From assembly GCA_023382655.1 (NCBI GenBank), contig JAHDWK010000014.1:1-64000 (forward strand): a stretch of DNA of 64,000 nucleotides. Direction: 5' to 3'. Made by a program: the position numbers and the translations under genes. The notes below the pieces were generated by a model, which was not told where the DNA came from, did not search any database, and saw only the letters and a list, made by a program, of their open reading frames with translations. Source of the DNA: Anaerolineae bacterium. Lineage in GTDB: Bacteria > Chloroflexota > Anaerolineae > Promineifilales > Promineifilaceae. This document shows positions 49,159 through 58,309 of the stretch, piece after piece. Every line of letters begins with the position of its first letter. Position 1 is the stretch's first letter.

Positions 49159-50148
49159 TCATCCCCACTTCCTCTCCAACCACCACATGATATATAGGGC
49201 GATCAGGCCACAAATGGCGGCCAGCACGTAAGCCTGGGCCAGACCGGCCTGGGTGATGTAGAGGGCGATCATGCCGGTGGCCCCGGTGAGCAGATAGAGA
49301 ATCAGGACGGCTTCCCGCTGGCTGAAACCCAATCGTACCAGGCGGTGGCTGATGTGGTCTTTTCCGGCGGTGTTGGGGCTGAGGCCGCGCCGCAGCCGGG
49401 AAATGACGGCTAAGGTGGTGTCGAAAATAGGCACGGCCAGGATGAAGATGGGCACCATCCAGGTGACAATGGCCTGGTTCGCCGGAAAGCGTAACTGCAA
49501 GCCTAAAATTGCCAGCGTAAAACCGAGAAAAAGCGCGCCCACATCCCCCATGAAAATTTTGGCGGGGGGGAAGTTGTAGCGCAGAAAGCCCAGACAAGCG
49601 CCCAATACGGCCGCAGATAATCCTGCGACCAAAAACTGCCCATTTTGCAGCCCCAACAACAGCATGAAAGAGGCAGCCACACTGCTGATGCCGGCGCTGA
49701 GACCATCCATGTTGTCCAGAAAGTTGATGGCGTTGGTGATGCCGATAAGCCAGAGGGCGGTGATGGCGTAATTCACGATGTCCGGCAAGGGCAGCCGCAC
49801 ATGAATGCCAAAGTAGATGAGGATGACAACCGCCGACAGCTCCCCCAGCAGTTTGACACGGGCGGGTAAATGATAACGATCATCGGCCAGTCCGATCAAC
49901 ATGACCAATGTGAAGGACAGAAAAACGCCGGTGACGGTGTCGGGCGTTTCATTGGCAAAAAATACCAGAGTGACAAAAGCGCCGGCAAAAATCGCCAGCC
50001 CGCCCAACAGGGGCATGGGGGTACTGTGCAGTTTGCGTTGCGAGGGAGCATCTACAAACCCGGTGCGTAATGCCAACCACCGCACCCAGGGAATGCTCAC
50101 GGCCGTGACCGCCAACGCTAACAGGAAGATTGCCAGGACGCCGCTCAT
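49159..50148 (-). CDS. WecA/TagO-type undecaprenyl-phosphate sugar-1-P transferase
   Basis: This is a 329-residue membrane protein of about 10-11 helices. GLADDRYHLPARVKLLGEL and FLDNMDGLSAG carry the Asp-rich catalytic motifs, and GDVGALFLGFTLA the third. The loop KDHISHRLVRLG is typical of the WecA/TagO group rather than MraY. It links a HexNAc-1-phosphate to undecaprenyl phosphate, the first step of a surface polysaccharide. Its start overlaps the stop of the large ligase-like gene by four bases, so the two are translationally coupled and probably act in the same pathway. Confidence 0.9.
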   Translation of the reverse strand: MSGVLAIFLLALAVTAVSIPWVRWLALRTGFVDAPSQRKLHSTPMPLLGGLAIFAGAFVTLVFFANETPDTVTGVFLSFTLVMLIGLADDRYHLPARVKLLGELSAVVILIYFGIHVRLPLPDIVNYAITALWLIGITNAINFLDNMDGLSAGISSVAASFMLLLGLQNGQFLVAGLSAAVLGACLGFLRYNFPPAKIFMGDVGALFLGFTLAILGLQLRFPANQAIVTWMVPIFILAVPIFDTTLAVISRLRRGLSPNTAGKDHISHRLVRLGFSQREAVLILYLLTGATGMIALYITQAGLAQAYVLAAICGLIALYIMWWLERKWG

Positions 50149-53100
50149 TCCCCTTCCACAATTTCAATCCGCTCAATCACATCCCCGGCAAAACCGGGGC
50201 TGGCATTGGGGTCGCGCAGGGTGAGGCTGCTGAGAACATCATCCCCCTCCAGCAGTTCGCCGAAGATGGTGTGCGCCCCGTTCAGGTGTGGCGTGGGCAC
50301 AAAGGTGATGAAGAACTGGCTGCCATTGGTGTTTGGCCCGGCGTTCGCCATCGCCAACAAGCCGCGCCGGTCAAAAGCCAGGTCGTTGGCTGTCTCGTCG
50401 GCAAAGTTGTAGCCAGGGCCGCCGGTACCTGTGCCGGTGGGGTCACCGGCCTGGGCCATGAAGTTTTCCAGCACCCGGTGGAACACCGTACCATCATAAA
50501 AACCCTGAGAGGCCAGGTAGACAAAGTTGTTGACCGTCAGGGGCGCTTCGGCCGTGAATAGGCGTAAGTGGATCGGCCCTTTATCGGTGTGAATGATCGC
50601 TTCATAGTTTTTGGCCGGGTCAATAACGAAGGGGGGATAGCTGTCGTAATAAGCGTTGCGTTCGGCGGGGGAGAGGGCGGCCAACGGCCGTGCCCCATCC
50701 AACTCAAAGTCTTCGGCCACTTCCACCTCGGACAGCGCTTCACTGGCGGCGTCATTACCCACTATCTGGTTTAGCAGTTGTTGGATCTGTGGTTTGGCTT
50801 CTTCCGGGGCGGTAGCCAATGTTTGTTGGGCCAGGGTTTCCGCCTGCGCCAGGTCACCCTTTTGGAAGAGGGCGCGGGCAATGAGTAAGTTGATGTTCCA
50901 GGCGGGGGCGACACGGCCTTGCGGATCATACTGCCGCACATTGCTAAAGGCAGTTACGGCCTCATCGTACCGTTCGAGTTGCTGGTAAATCTGCCCCAGG
51001 CGCAGCCAGGCGCGGGCATTATTGGGGTTGATGTCCAGCCCTTCTTCCAGTGTGCCCACCGCATCGCCATACATGGCGTCGCGCTCAGCCTCATCCATTT
51101 CATTGCCACAAGCCACCAGCGCATCGGCCAACCGGAAGTAGGTGTCGGTGTAATAGGGATCAATGTCCAGTGACTCCTGGTACGTGGCCAGCGCCGCCTC
51201 ACAATCCTGCATCACACTCAGTTCCAGCGAGCCGTATTCATTGCGAATGACGGAGTTTTGGGGGCTGAGCGCCAATGCATCCAGATAATAAGCCTCGGCC
51301 GCATCAATGCGGTCTTGCCGGTCAACTTCGTCCTGGCTCAGGCTGATGCCGCGTGTGTTCAGGCGGGCCAGATTGGCCGTATGGTCGGTGTTCAGTGGGT
51401 TGATGTCCTGGGCGTCTTCCAGCCGGTTTTGGGCTTCGTTGAGCAGTTGTTGGGCGCGGGCCGGATCACTGTTGGTGAGCAAGGTTGCCAGTTCCAGATA
51501 GGCGCGCCCCAGGAAGAGATAGTAGAAATCTTCGCGGGGGGTACGGTTGATAGCCGCCTCGTAAATGGCAATGGCGTTTTCCCACATGGCAGTATCACCG
51601 CTGCGGGCGGCCTGGTTGTCATAGAATTTGCCCCGTTTGTAGATGATGTCGGCCTGGACGACGCGGGTATTGGTGAAAAAGATCGCCATGCTGGTCACCA
51701 GCAGCAGCGCCGCCAACAGCGCATAAGCCGGGGTGGTTCCACTCTGGCGTACCGGCGGTTTGCGGCTGGCAGCCAGGGCAAAAGCCGAGAGGATGAGCAG
51801 GACAAAGACAAAAAGGTAGTAGTAGACAAGCATGGTGGAAGCGCGTAAGGCTTCGTTTACCAGAAATTGTTGCAAAAGGATGGGGTCTTCAGGACGGGTA
51901 TTCAACACACCATATAAAATGCTAGAGCGAAGCTGGAACGCCTGGAAGTAGGCATACATGAGGCCGATGCTCAGGGACACGGCCGTTAACACCCCCACCG
52001 CACCCAATGAATTGTTCCAGGCGCCATCCCACAGCAGGTAAAGCAATACGGCGCAAACAACCCCCACGCCCAACCCCAGCCAACCGCCAGCAATCATAAG
52101 GGGGAGCGTAAAGACCAATCCGGCCAGGGCCACGGCCGTAGCCGTCAACCGCCCTGCCTCCCCCCCGCGCCATAAGCGGTAAGCGGCCCACAAACAGAGG
52201 CCGCCCCACACCCAATAGAGACTTTGCCCCAACAAACTGGTGGCGTTGGCCGATTCTGCCAACGGGAAAAGCAAACGCACCACAAAACTGGCCACAGCCA
52301 TCACTGCAAAAAGAACCAGGGCCAGTTGCTGCTTGTTTGCCGCCAGTTTACGCGCCGACGGCAAGAAGCGGAGTTCGCCATCTTTCACCATTTCACTGGC
52401 GATGACCAATGCGCCCAACACCCAGGTAAGCGTGAACATGAGAAAGATAAAGGGGGAATCGGCGAAATCTTTTTTGGCGTTGACCAGCATGGATTGATGG
52501 AAAATAGAGCCGGGCGTGATTTGGGCCACGCTGCTCACATCGGGCGGCTGGTTGTAGGTGATGTAAGTGTAAGCCAGTGTGCCCAGAATCAGGGCCAGCA
52601 TAAAGGCATTGAGCAGCAGCGGCCCCCAAACGCCATAGCTTTGGCCGGTATTGGTGGTGACCACGCCTGCACCGGGCCTGGCCGAAGTAGCCGTACCCCG
52701 CTTGCGCCCCTTCCCCAGCGGCGTCGCGGGCGCCGGAATCGGCGCTGCCTCTTCTGCCTGTTGTGACATCAACTGGGTGACGACAAACATCAACCCCAGG
52801 TAGACAAAAAAGTGGACACGGGTGGAGGCGATGGCGATGCCAAAGTGAATTTCCACATAATGGGCGACGATGGCGGCAATGAGCGCGGTGATGAGCAGCC
52901 GGTCCCAGCGGAAGGGCTGCACCTCTTCCCCCTCCGGCAAACGGGCAAACAAGGCATAATAGACCAGATATAGCACCAACCCGCCAATAGAGCCAAAGGG
53001 CAGCGCCACGCCAAAATAAATGGGGCCACGCCAGACGGCGAACACGGCCGTCACCAACAACCCCGTGCCAATCCACAACCCCACCAACAGAAAACCTTCA

Positions 53101-54671
53101 AACCGGGTGCGTAACACACCCAACCATTTGAAACCGTAGTAAAAGACGCTCAGGTAAAGCCACTGCCAGATTAAAAAGCCAGACAAGCCGGTGATAACCA
53201 GGGCGTCATAGGTCTCGTTATGCGAGCGGTCGGGCGAGGCGTTGCGGGCTTCAATAGTTGCCAGTTCCGGCGGGTAGAAGCGGTTATAGGCGACGTACAT
53301 TGCTTCTGGCCCGTAGCCGATCAACGGCCGTAACACATTAAACGGGTCGCTTTTGCCATCCGGGAACTGGATTGGCTCGTGGGGCAGCAGCATCTCCAGC
53401 GCCCCCTCCCAGATGAGGACACGCACCCGGCCGGTACCTGATTCCGACTCCAACACCGTTCCCAGACGACCAATGAGCGGCAGATCGCGCCACTCGTCCA
53501 GCGTGGCTACCACCTCGCCAACGACCGGGGTTTCGGCATACGGCCGTGTCACTTCGGCGGGCAGGTTAAACAGCACAATCCAGGCGCCCAACAGCACCGA
53601 CAATGCCATCCAGCTAAACCAGAGCCAGCGCCAGCCGCGCCGCGCCGCCAGCAGCACAAAGATCGCCAGCATCACCAGGCCCACCGCCACCACAAAGGCC
53701 ACAAATGACCCCATCGGCCCGGCTAACGAGGCAAAACGCCCTGTACCGCCAAGTAAATTGAACAACAATGACACCACCAGGTACGCCGCCGCCGACCCCA
53801 CCACCACCAGCAAGAGCGCCTGCCCGGCATCCTTCAGACCAAACCGGCTCTTATCCTCAGCGGCGTTGCGCAGCGAAACCAGCACAATCAGCACAAAAGC
53901 AAACATGCCCACGCCCAGCCCCAGCCAGGGGCCACGGCTGCCCGACCAGTAAATGGTGATCAGTTGAATAGCCAGCGTAAAAATATAAATAGAAGAGCGC
54001 ATGATGTCGGCGGCGGCTAACTCTTCGTCGTTGAGGATGTTATTGAAAGAGGAAATGATGCGCGCTACTGTCAGCGGCACGGCCATGATCAGGTAGGCGG
54101 CGATGAAGATGGCATTGCCCATGTGCCCGGCGACGCGCCTTTGCACGTCACCACCCCAGGGCAGCGGGTCCAGGTCAAAATGCTGCAACAGACCATAAAA
54201 AGCGATGGGGATGCTGGTGATGATCACGGCCGTGACCACCCGCCGCACCTGCGCCCGTGTGCGCATCGTCATAATCGTCACCAGGAAAATGGTGATGTAG
54301 GAGAGAGTGGTGTACGTGCCCTGCAACCGTTGGTAAGAGCCGGCCCAACTGATGGCCGGCGTCACCGAAAAGATGGTAGACAGCACATAAACCAGCGCCA
54401 GCAGCGCCACCGGCAAGATAAAAGGCGCTTTCCACACCGAATGGGCATTGCGCCAGCTTAACCGGTTTTTGGCCTGCCAGCCGCGCTGGTCTACAAAACG
54501 CACCAGCCAGGCAGACACCATCACCAGGGCGATGGAGCGCAGCAGCGTCAATTTGTCCGGTTCAAACACCCGGTCAGAATGGATATTAAAAAAGAGGGGG
54601 GCAGTGATAATGGCTGCCAGCCAGCCTGCTTCAATCAGGCCATCACACCAACGGGATAATTTGGACTCCAT
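50145..54671 (-). CDS. O-antigen-ligase-like protein fused to TPRs and cyclophilin
   Basis: This is a 1508-residue protein. The first about 1020 residues have some 18-22 hydrophobic helices and an O-antigen ligase/Wzy-type segment (SPDRSHNETYDALVITGLSG). TPR-like repeats fill about 1050-1330 (NAIAIYEAAINRTPREDFYY; RLGQIYQQLERYDEAVTAFS). The last about 150 residues form a cyclophilin domain with FHRVLENFMAQAGDP, NGSQFFIT and LNGAHTIFGEL, so Arg, Phe, Gln and His of the active site are kept; the Trp position is replaced. The frame is unbroken. It probably transfers or polymerises lipid-linked glycan. The added prolyl isomerase is unusual. ATG 54671 follows AAGGAAG. Confidence 0.88.
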   Translation of the reverse strand: MESKLSRWCDGLIEAGWLAAIITAPLFFNIHSDRVFEPDKLTLLRSIALVMVSAWLVRFVDQRGWQAKNRLSWRNAHSVWKAPFILPVALLALVYVLSTIFSVTPAISWAGSYQRLQGTYTTLSYITIFLVTIMTMRTRAQVRRVVTAVIITSIPIAFYGLLQHFDLDPLPWGGDVQRRVAGHMGNAIFIAAYLIMAVPLTVARIISSFNNILNDEELAAADIMRSSIYIFTLAIQLITIYWSGSRGPWLGLGVGMFAFVLIVLVSLRNAAEDKSRFGLKDAGQALLLVVVGSAAAYLVVSLLFNLLGGTGRFASLAGPMGSFVAFVVAVGLVMLAIFVLLAARRGWRWLWFSWMALSVLLGAWIVLFNLPAEVTRPYAETPVVGEVVATLDEWRDLPLIGRLGTVLESESGTGRVRVLIWEGALEMLLPHEPIQFPDGKSDPFNVLRPLIGYGPEAMYVAYNRFYPPELATIEARNASPDRSHNETYDALVITGLSGFLIWQWLYLSVFYYGFKWLGVLRTRFEGFLLVGLWIGTGLLVTAVFAVWRGPIYFGVALPFGSIGGLVLYLVYYALFARLPEGEEVQPFRWDRLLITALIAAIVAHYVEIHFGIAIASTRVHFFVYLGLMFVVTQLMSQQAEEAAPIPAPATPLGKGRKRGTATSARPGAGVVTTNTGQSYGVWGPLLLNAFMLALILGTLAYTYITYNQPPDVSSVAQITPGSIFHQSMLVNAKKDFADSPFIFLMFTLTWVLGALVIASEMVKDGELRFLPSARKLAANKQQLALVLFAVMAVASFVVRLLFPLAESANATSLLGQSLYWVWGGLCLWAAYRLWRGGEAGRLTATAVALAGLVFTLPLMIAGGWLGLGVGVVCAVLLYLLWDGAWNNSLGAVGVLTAVSLSIGLMYAYFQAFQLRSSILYGVLNTRPEDPILLQQFLVNEALRASTMLVYYYLFVFVLLILSAFALAASRKPPVRQSGTTPAYALLAALLLVTSMAIFFTNTRVVQADIIYKRGKFYDNQAARSGDTAMWENAIAIYEAAINRTPREDFYYLFLGRAYLELATLLTNSDPARAQQLLNEAQNRLEDAQDINPLNTDHTANLARLNTRGISLSQDEVDRQDRIDAAEAYYLDALALSPQNSVIRNEYGSLELSVMQDCEAALATYQESLDIDPYYTDTYFRLADALVACGNEMDEAERDAMYGDAVGTLEEGLDINPNNARAWLRLGQIYQQLERYDEAVTAFSNVRQYDPQGRVAPAWNINLLIARALFQKGDLAQAETLAQQTLATAPEEAKPQIQQLLNQIVGNDAASEALSEVEVAEDFELDGARPLAALSPAERNAYYDSYPPFVIDPAKNYEAIIHTDKGPIHLRLFTAEAPLTVNNFVYLASQGFYDGTVFHRVLENFMAQAGDPTGTGTGGPGYNFADETANDLAFDRRGLLAMANAGPNTNGSQFFITFVPTPHLNGAHTIFGELLEGDDVLSSLTLRDPNASPGFAGDVIERIEIVEGE

Positions 54672-55034
54672 ACGAGGCTCTTCCTTCTTCCACAATTGAT
54701 TGATTTAACGCAAAGGCGCAAACTTGTGCTGAGCGCAGCCGAAGTAGAAGCAAAGGGGGCAAAGAACAAGAAAAAAAGAAAATCTGCGTCATCTGCGTAA
54801 TCTGTTGATTTTGATTCAAAAAGAATGCGGCGGGAATGGTAACGCAATGGACAGATGGGGGCAACATGGGCACAGATGAGGGCGGGTGGCAGAGGGAATG
54901 GGGGCGGGCTATAATGCGCGGCACGGCCGTAATCCATAATCGGTCATCCGTGATCCGTAATCGGTGAAAAAAACTTCGCACTCGCACATCTTCGTGCGCC
55001 TTCGCGTCCTTCGCGGATCACCAAGGAGAAAACT
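54672..55034. other. Intergenic region with direct repeats and a TATAAT
   Basis: No supported gene lies in these 363 bases between divergent genes. AATCTGCGTCATCTGCGTAA and a following TCTG form a short tandem word at 54781-54804. GTAATCC/ATAATCGG words lie at 54929-54965, and CTTCGCG-type words at 54990-55016. TATAAT at 54910-54915 points toward the coiled-coil gene, but no clear -35 box is 17 bases upstream. Confidence 0.6.
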
Positions 55035-56291
55035 ATGGCAGGGAACAATACCCCCCTACAACAACAAAACGTCAGCGACTTGCAAAATCGGCTGGAATGG
55101 TTGGATGAAGAGCGGCGCAAACTGATCCGCCGCATCAGCGAACTGGAACAAAAAGTAGAGCTAAAAGACCGGGGAATTGACGGCCGTGAACAGCGCATTC
55201 AAGAGCTAGAACGGCAGGTTGCCGCCACGACTACCCAACTGTCCCGTATCCCTCAGGTAGATTTACAGCTTTCCCAGTTCAAAGATGAAATTGTGCAGAT
55301 GATTGAGCAGTATGACAGGCGGCGCATCCAATCTCAGGCGGAAATGGATCGGCTGCGCCGGGTAGAGCAAGAAGGCAACGCCCGCGAACTGTCCGAAATT
55401 CGCAAGAGCCTGGAACCCATCCGCAAGCTGCAAACCGATATGGACATGCGTATGGCCGAAGAAAGCCGCCTGGCCAACCTGATCGGTCTGCAAAAGACGG
55501 ACATGAGTGACCTGCGCAGCCGCGTGGAACAAGGCGACAGCAATTTTGCCTTCCTGGGCGAAAAAGAAAAACACAACGCGCGCAGCATTGCCGACCTGCA
55601 AACCAACATTGTGGAAATCAACAAACGATGGGAAGGGGTATACGGCCGTCTCGACACCCTCAACAGCGCCCTCCTCCGCCTGGAAAACAGCCTGCCCGCC
55701 ATCATCGAACGACAAGAAGTCATCCAGCAAAGCACCAAAAACTGGATGGAGCAAATCCAACTGGGCGAATATGAACGCAACCAGAAGCTGGAAGGCTGGC
55801 GGCGGGCTATGGAAGAACAGGCCGGTAACCTGGAACGGTTCAACAAAGAGTGGATTCAATTCTCCGACCAATACAAAGAGGCCAAAATGGCTGTCACCAC
55901 CCTCAGCCAATGGCAGGAGCAAATTGAAAAACAGCAGCGCGAATCGGCCGAACTCATCCGCGTGGAAACCAGCCGCATGTTGTCTCGTTGGGACGAATTC
56001 CGACAAGAAAATGACAAGCGCTGGAAAAACGAAGATGTAGACCGCGAACAACGCTGGGCCACCGTGAACCGCCACGAACGCGAAATGCGTGAACAAATCA
56101 CTCTACTGGAAGAGGCGCTGGACAAACTGAAGCAAGAAAAAGACCTGCTCTGGCGTGTGCAGGGCGCCCAGGCGGACGCCCTCAAGCAGTGGCCGCGCAT
56201 CTGGCTGGAAGAAGTGGAAAAAGCCATTGAGCAAAACCCCAACCGCCGCCGCCAACCGGCGCTGGTACCTATCCAGGAAGAGTTTGAATAG
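55035..56291 (+). CDS. Long coiled-coil protein, unknown function
   Basis: This is a 418-residue protein that is almost wholly heptad-rich coiled coil from residue 10 to about 395 (DLQNRLEWLDEERRKLIRRI, then many Glu/Arg/Gln). It has no signal peptide or membrane segment. Trp residues recur (NKEWIQFSDQ, HRLR-like basic patches), and the end is basic and Pro-rich. It could be a cytoskeletal, scaffold or SMC-like accessory protein; no ATPase head is present. It starts at ATG 55035 behind AAGGAGA. It is separated from selB by a 17-bp hairpin, so shared function is not implied. Confidence 0.65.
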   Translation: MAGNNTPLQQQNVSDLQNRLEWLDEERRKLIRRISELEQKVELKDRGIDGREQRIQELERQVAATTTQLSRIPQVDLQLSQFKDEIVQMIEQYDRRRIQSQAEMDRLRRVEQEGNARELSEIRKSLEPIRKLQTDMDMRMAEESRLANLIGLQKTDMSDLRSRVEQGDSNFAFLGEKEKHNARSIADLQTNIVEINKRWEGVYGRLDTLNSALLRLENSLPAIIERQEVIQQSTKNWMEQIQLGEYERNQKLEGWRRAMEEQAGNLERFNKEWIQFSDQYKEAKMAVTTLSQWQEQIEKQQRESAELIRVETSRMLSRWDEFRQENDKRWKNEDVDREQRWATVNRHEREMREQITLLEEALDKLKQEKDLLWRVQGAQADALKQWPRIWLEEVEKAIEQNPNRRRQPALVPIQEEFE

Positions 56292-56305
56292 CAATTAAGA
56301 ATTAC

Positions 56306-56344
56306 GAATTAGGAATTATGAAGGCCGTTCATAATTCCTAATTC
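56306..56344. repeat. Fold-back repeat with 17-bp perfect stem
   Basis: GAATTAGGAATTATGAA (56306-56322) pairs perfectly with 56328-56344 around a GGCCG loop. The arms are tandem GAATTA words, extended on both sides by further AATTA and AATTC words up to 56359. It lies in the gap between the coiled-coil gene and selB. Confidence 0.92.
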
Positions 56345-56361
56345 ACAATTCATAATTCCCC

Positions 56362-58263
56362 ATGTATGTCATCGGCACCGCCGGCCACGTCGATCACGGC
56401 AAATCCACTCTGGTAGAAGCCCTCACCGGCATAGACCCCGACCGCCTGGCTGAAGAAAAAGCCCGCGAAATGACCATTGACCTCGGTTTTGCCTGGCTGA
56501 CGCTGGGCGACGAAGGCCACCAGGAAGAGGTGGGCGTCATTGACGTGCCCGGACACCGCGACTTTATCGAAAATATGCTGGCGGGCGTGGGTGGTATTGA
56601 CCTGGCGCTGCTGGTTATCGCCGCCGACGAAGGGGTGATGCCGCAAACAAGAGAACACCTGGCAATTTTGGATTTGCTGGAGGTACGCGATGGTCTGGTG
56701 GCGCTGACCAAAGCGGATCTGGCGGCCGATGACCCCGACTGGGTGGAGATGGTGATGCTGGATGTGCAGGAGGTGTTGGCCGGCACGGCGCTGGCGGAGG
56801 CGCCCATCCTACCCGTTTCGGCCAAAACGGGGCAGGGCATCACGGCATTAAAAACGGCCGTCTACCAACACCTCCTTTCCCTCCCTCCCCGTCCGGACAA
56901 CGGCCGTGCCCGCCTGCCCATTGACCGCATCTTTACCCTCTCCGGCTTTGGCACGGTGGTTACGGGAACGCTGGTGGACGGCCGTTTCCAGGTAGGCGAC
57001 GCCGTGGAAATCCAACCCGGTGGCCGCAAAGGGCGTATTCGCGGCCTGCAAACGCACAAAATGAAGCTGAACGCCGCCCAGCCCGGCAGCCGCGTGGCCA
57101 TTAACCTGACGGGGCTGGAACGGGAGGCGCTCAAACGAGGTGACGTGGTGGCGGCCCCTGGCGTTTTACGCGCCACCGTCTTATTGGACGCCACCTACCG
57201 CCATTTGCCCGACGCCGATGCGCCCCTTAGACACAATATGGAAGTGAAGCTGTTTGTCGGCGCCAGCGAAGTAGTAGCGCGGGCGCGGGTGTTGGGCGCA
57301 GAGCAAATTGAACCGGGGCAAACGGGTTGGTTGCAACTGGCCTGTACCGAACCCATTGCGGTACTGCGCGGCGACCGTTTTATTTTGCGACGGCCGTCCC
57401 CAGGTGCGACGCTGGGCGGTGGGCGGGTGCTTGACCCGCAGCCAGGCCGCCGCCACCGTCGCTTCCGCCCAGACACGGTGGCCCGGCTGCAAACGCTGGC
57501 CCAGGGCACACCGGAGGAATTGCTGCTGCAAGCCTTACAGCGCATTGAACCGGCTAATGAAAACCAGCTTTTGGCAGCGGCGGGGTTGGCAGAGGGCACG
57601 CCTGCACTGAGCGTAGACGAAGTGGCCGTTGCCACCCTGCACACGCTCCTGGAAACCGGCCAAATCCTGCGCCTGGATACGCAGCTTCTCTCCCATGTCA
57701 CTTACCAACGGCTGGCCGATACGCTCACCGGGCTGCTGGCCGATTACCACCGCCAGTACCCGCTGCGACTGGGGCTGCCACGTGAGGAAGCCCGCAGCCG
57801 GTTGAAGTTGAAAACGGCCGTTTTCAACCCTTTCCTTAGCCACGCCGCCGCCGCCGGACAGGTAGCTGAAGAGGGGGCGCTGCTGCGCCAGCCCGATCAC
57901 ACGATCCGCTTCACACCGGCGCAGCGGGCAGCCATTGACCGGCTGCTGGCGCAGATGGCCCAAGCCGGCATCAATTCGCCGAGCGTGAAGGAGTGCCAGA
58001 CGGCCGTGGGCGAAGACGTTTATTTTGCCCTGGTAGACCTGGGGCAGCTACGCCCCATTAGCCACGATGTGGTCTACACAGCCAGGCAGCATGAAACGAT
58101 TATCGGGCAATTGCGGGCGTTTTTGGCGGCACACGGCCGTATCAACGCCGCTCAGGTACGCGATGAATTCCAGACCAGCCGCAAATACGCCATCGCCCTG
58201 CTGGAACATCTGGATGAGCAAAAAATCACCCGCCGCGTGGGCGATGAGCGGGTCTTGTTGTAG
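56362..58263 (+). CDS. selB: Selenocysteine-specific elongation factor SelB
   Basis: This is a 633-residue protein. GTPase motifs GHVDHGKSTL (7-16), EKAREMTIDLGFAW, DVPGHRDFIENM and TKAD identify a translational GTPase. The SelB-specific sequence and four C-terminal winged-helix modules (about 370-633) distinguish it from EF-Tu. SelB carries Sec-tRNA to UGA codons that have a SECIS hairpin, bound by the last winged helices. Its presence implies SelA, SelD, a tRNA-Sec and at least one selenoprotein elsewhere; none is recognisable in this window. The start has no strong ribosome site but matches the family start. Confidence 0.94.
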   Translation: MYVIGTAGHVDHGKSTLVEALTGIDPDRLAEEKAREMTIDLGFAWLTLGDEGHQEEVGVIDVPGHRDFIENMLAGVGGIDLALLVIAADEGVMPQTREHLAILDLLEVRDGLVALTKADLAADDPDWVEMVMLDVQEVLAGTALAEAPILPVSAKTGQGITALKTAVYQHLLSLPPRPDNGRARLPIDRIFTLSGFGTVVTGTLVDGRFQVGDAVEIQPGGRKGRIRGLQTHKMKLNAAQPGSRVAINLTGLEREALKRGDVVAAPGVLRATVLLDATYRHLPDADAPLRHNMEVKLFVGASEVVARARVLGAEQIEPGQTGWLQLACTEPIAVLRGDRFILRRPSPGATLGGGRVLDPQPGRRHRRFRPDTVARLQTLAQGTPEELLLQALQRIEPANENQLLAAAGLAEGTPALSVDEVAVATLHTLLETGQILRLDTQLLSHVTYQRLADTLTGLLADYHRQYPLRLGLPREEARSRLKLKTAVFNPFLSHAAAAGQVAEEGALLRQPDHTIRFTPAQRAAIDRLLAQMAQAGINSPSVKECQTAVGEDVYFALVDLGQLRPISHDVVYTARQHETIIGQLRAFLAAHGRINAAQVRDEFQTSRKYAIALLEHLDEQKITRRVGDERVLL

Positions 58264-58293
58264 TGTCAGGTGTCAGGTACTTGACACCTGACA
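58264..58293. repeat. Fold-back repeat after selB (TGTCAGG words)
   Basis: A perfect 12-bp stem pairs TGTCAGGTGTCA (58264-58275) with 58282-58293, with a six-base loop. The arm is a tandem duplication of TGTCAGG. It begins next to the selB stop and ends 16 bases before the next ATG. Confidence 0.9.
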
Positions 58294-58309
58294 TCCCTTC
58301 GGAGGAAAC

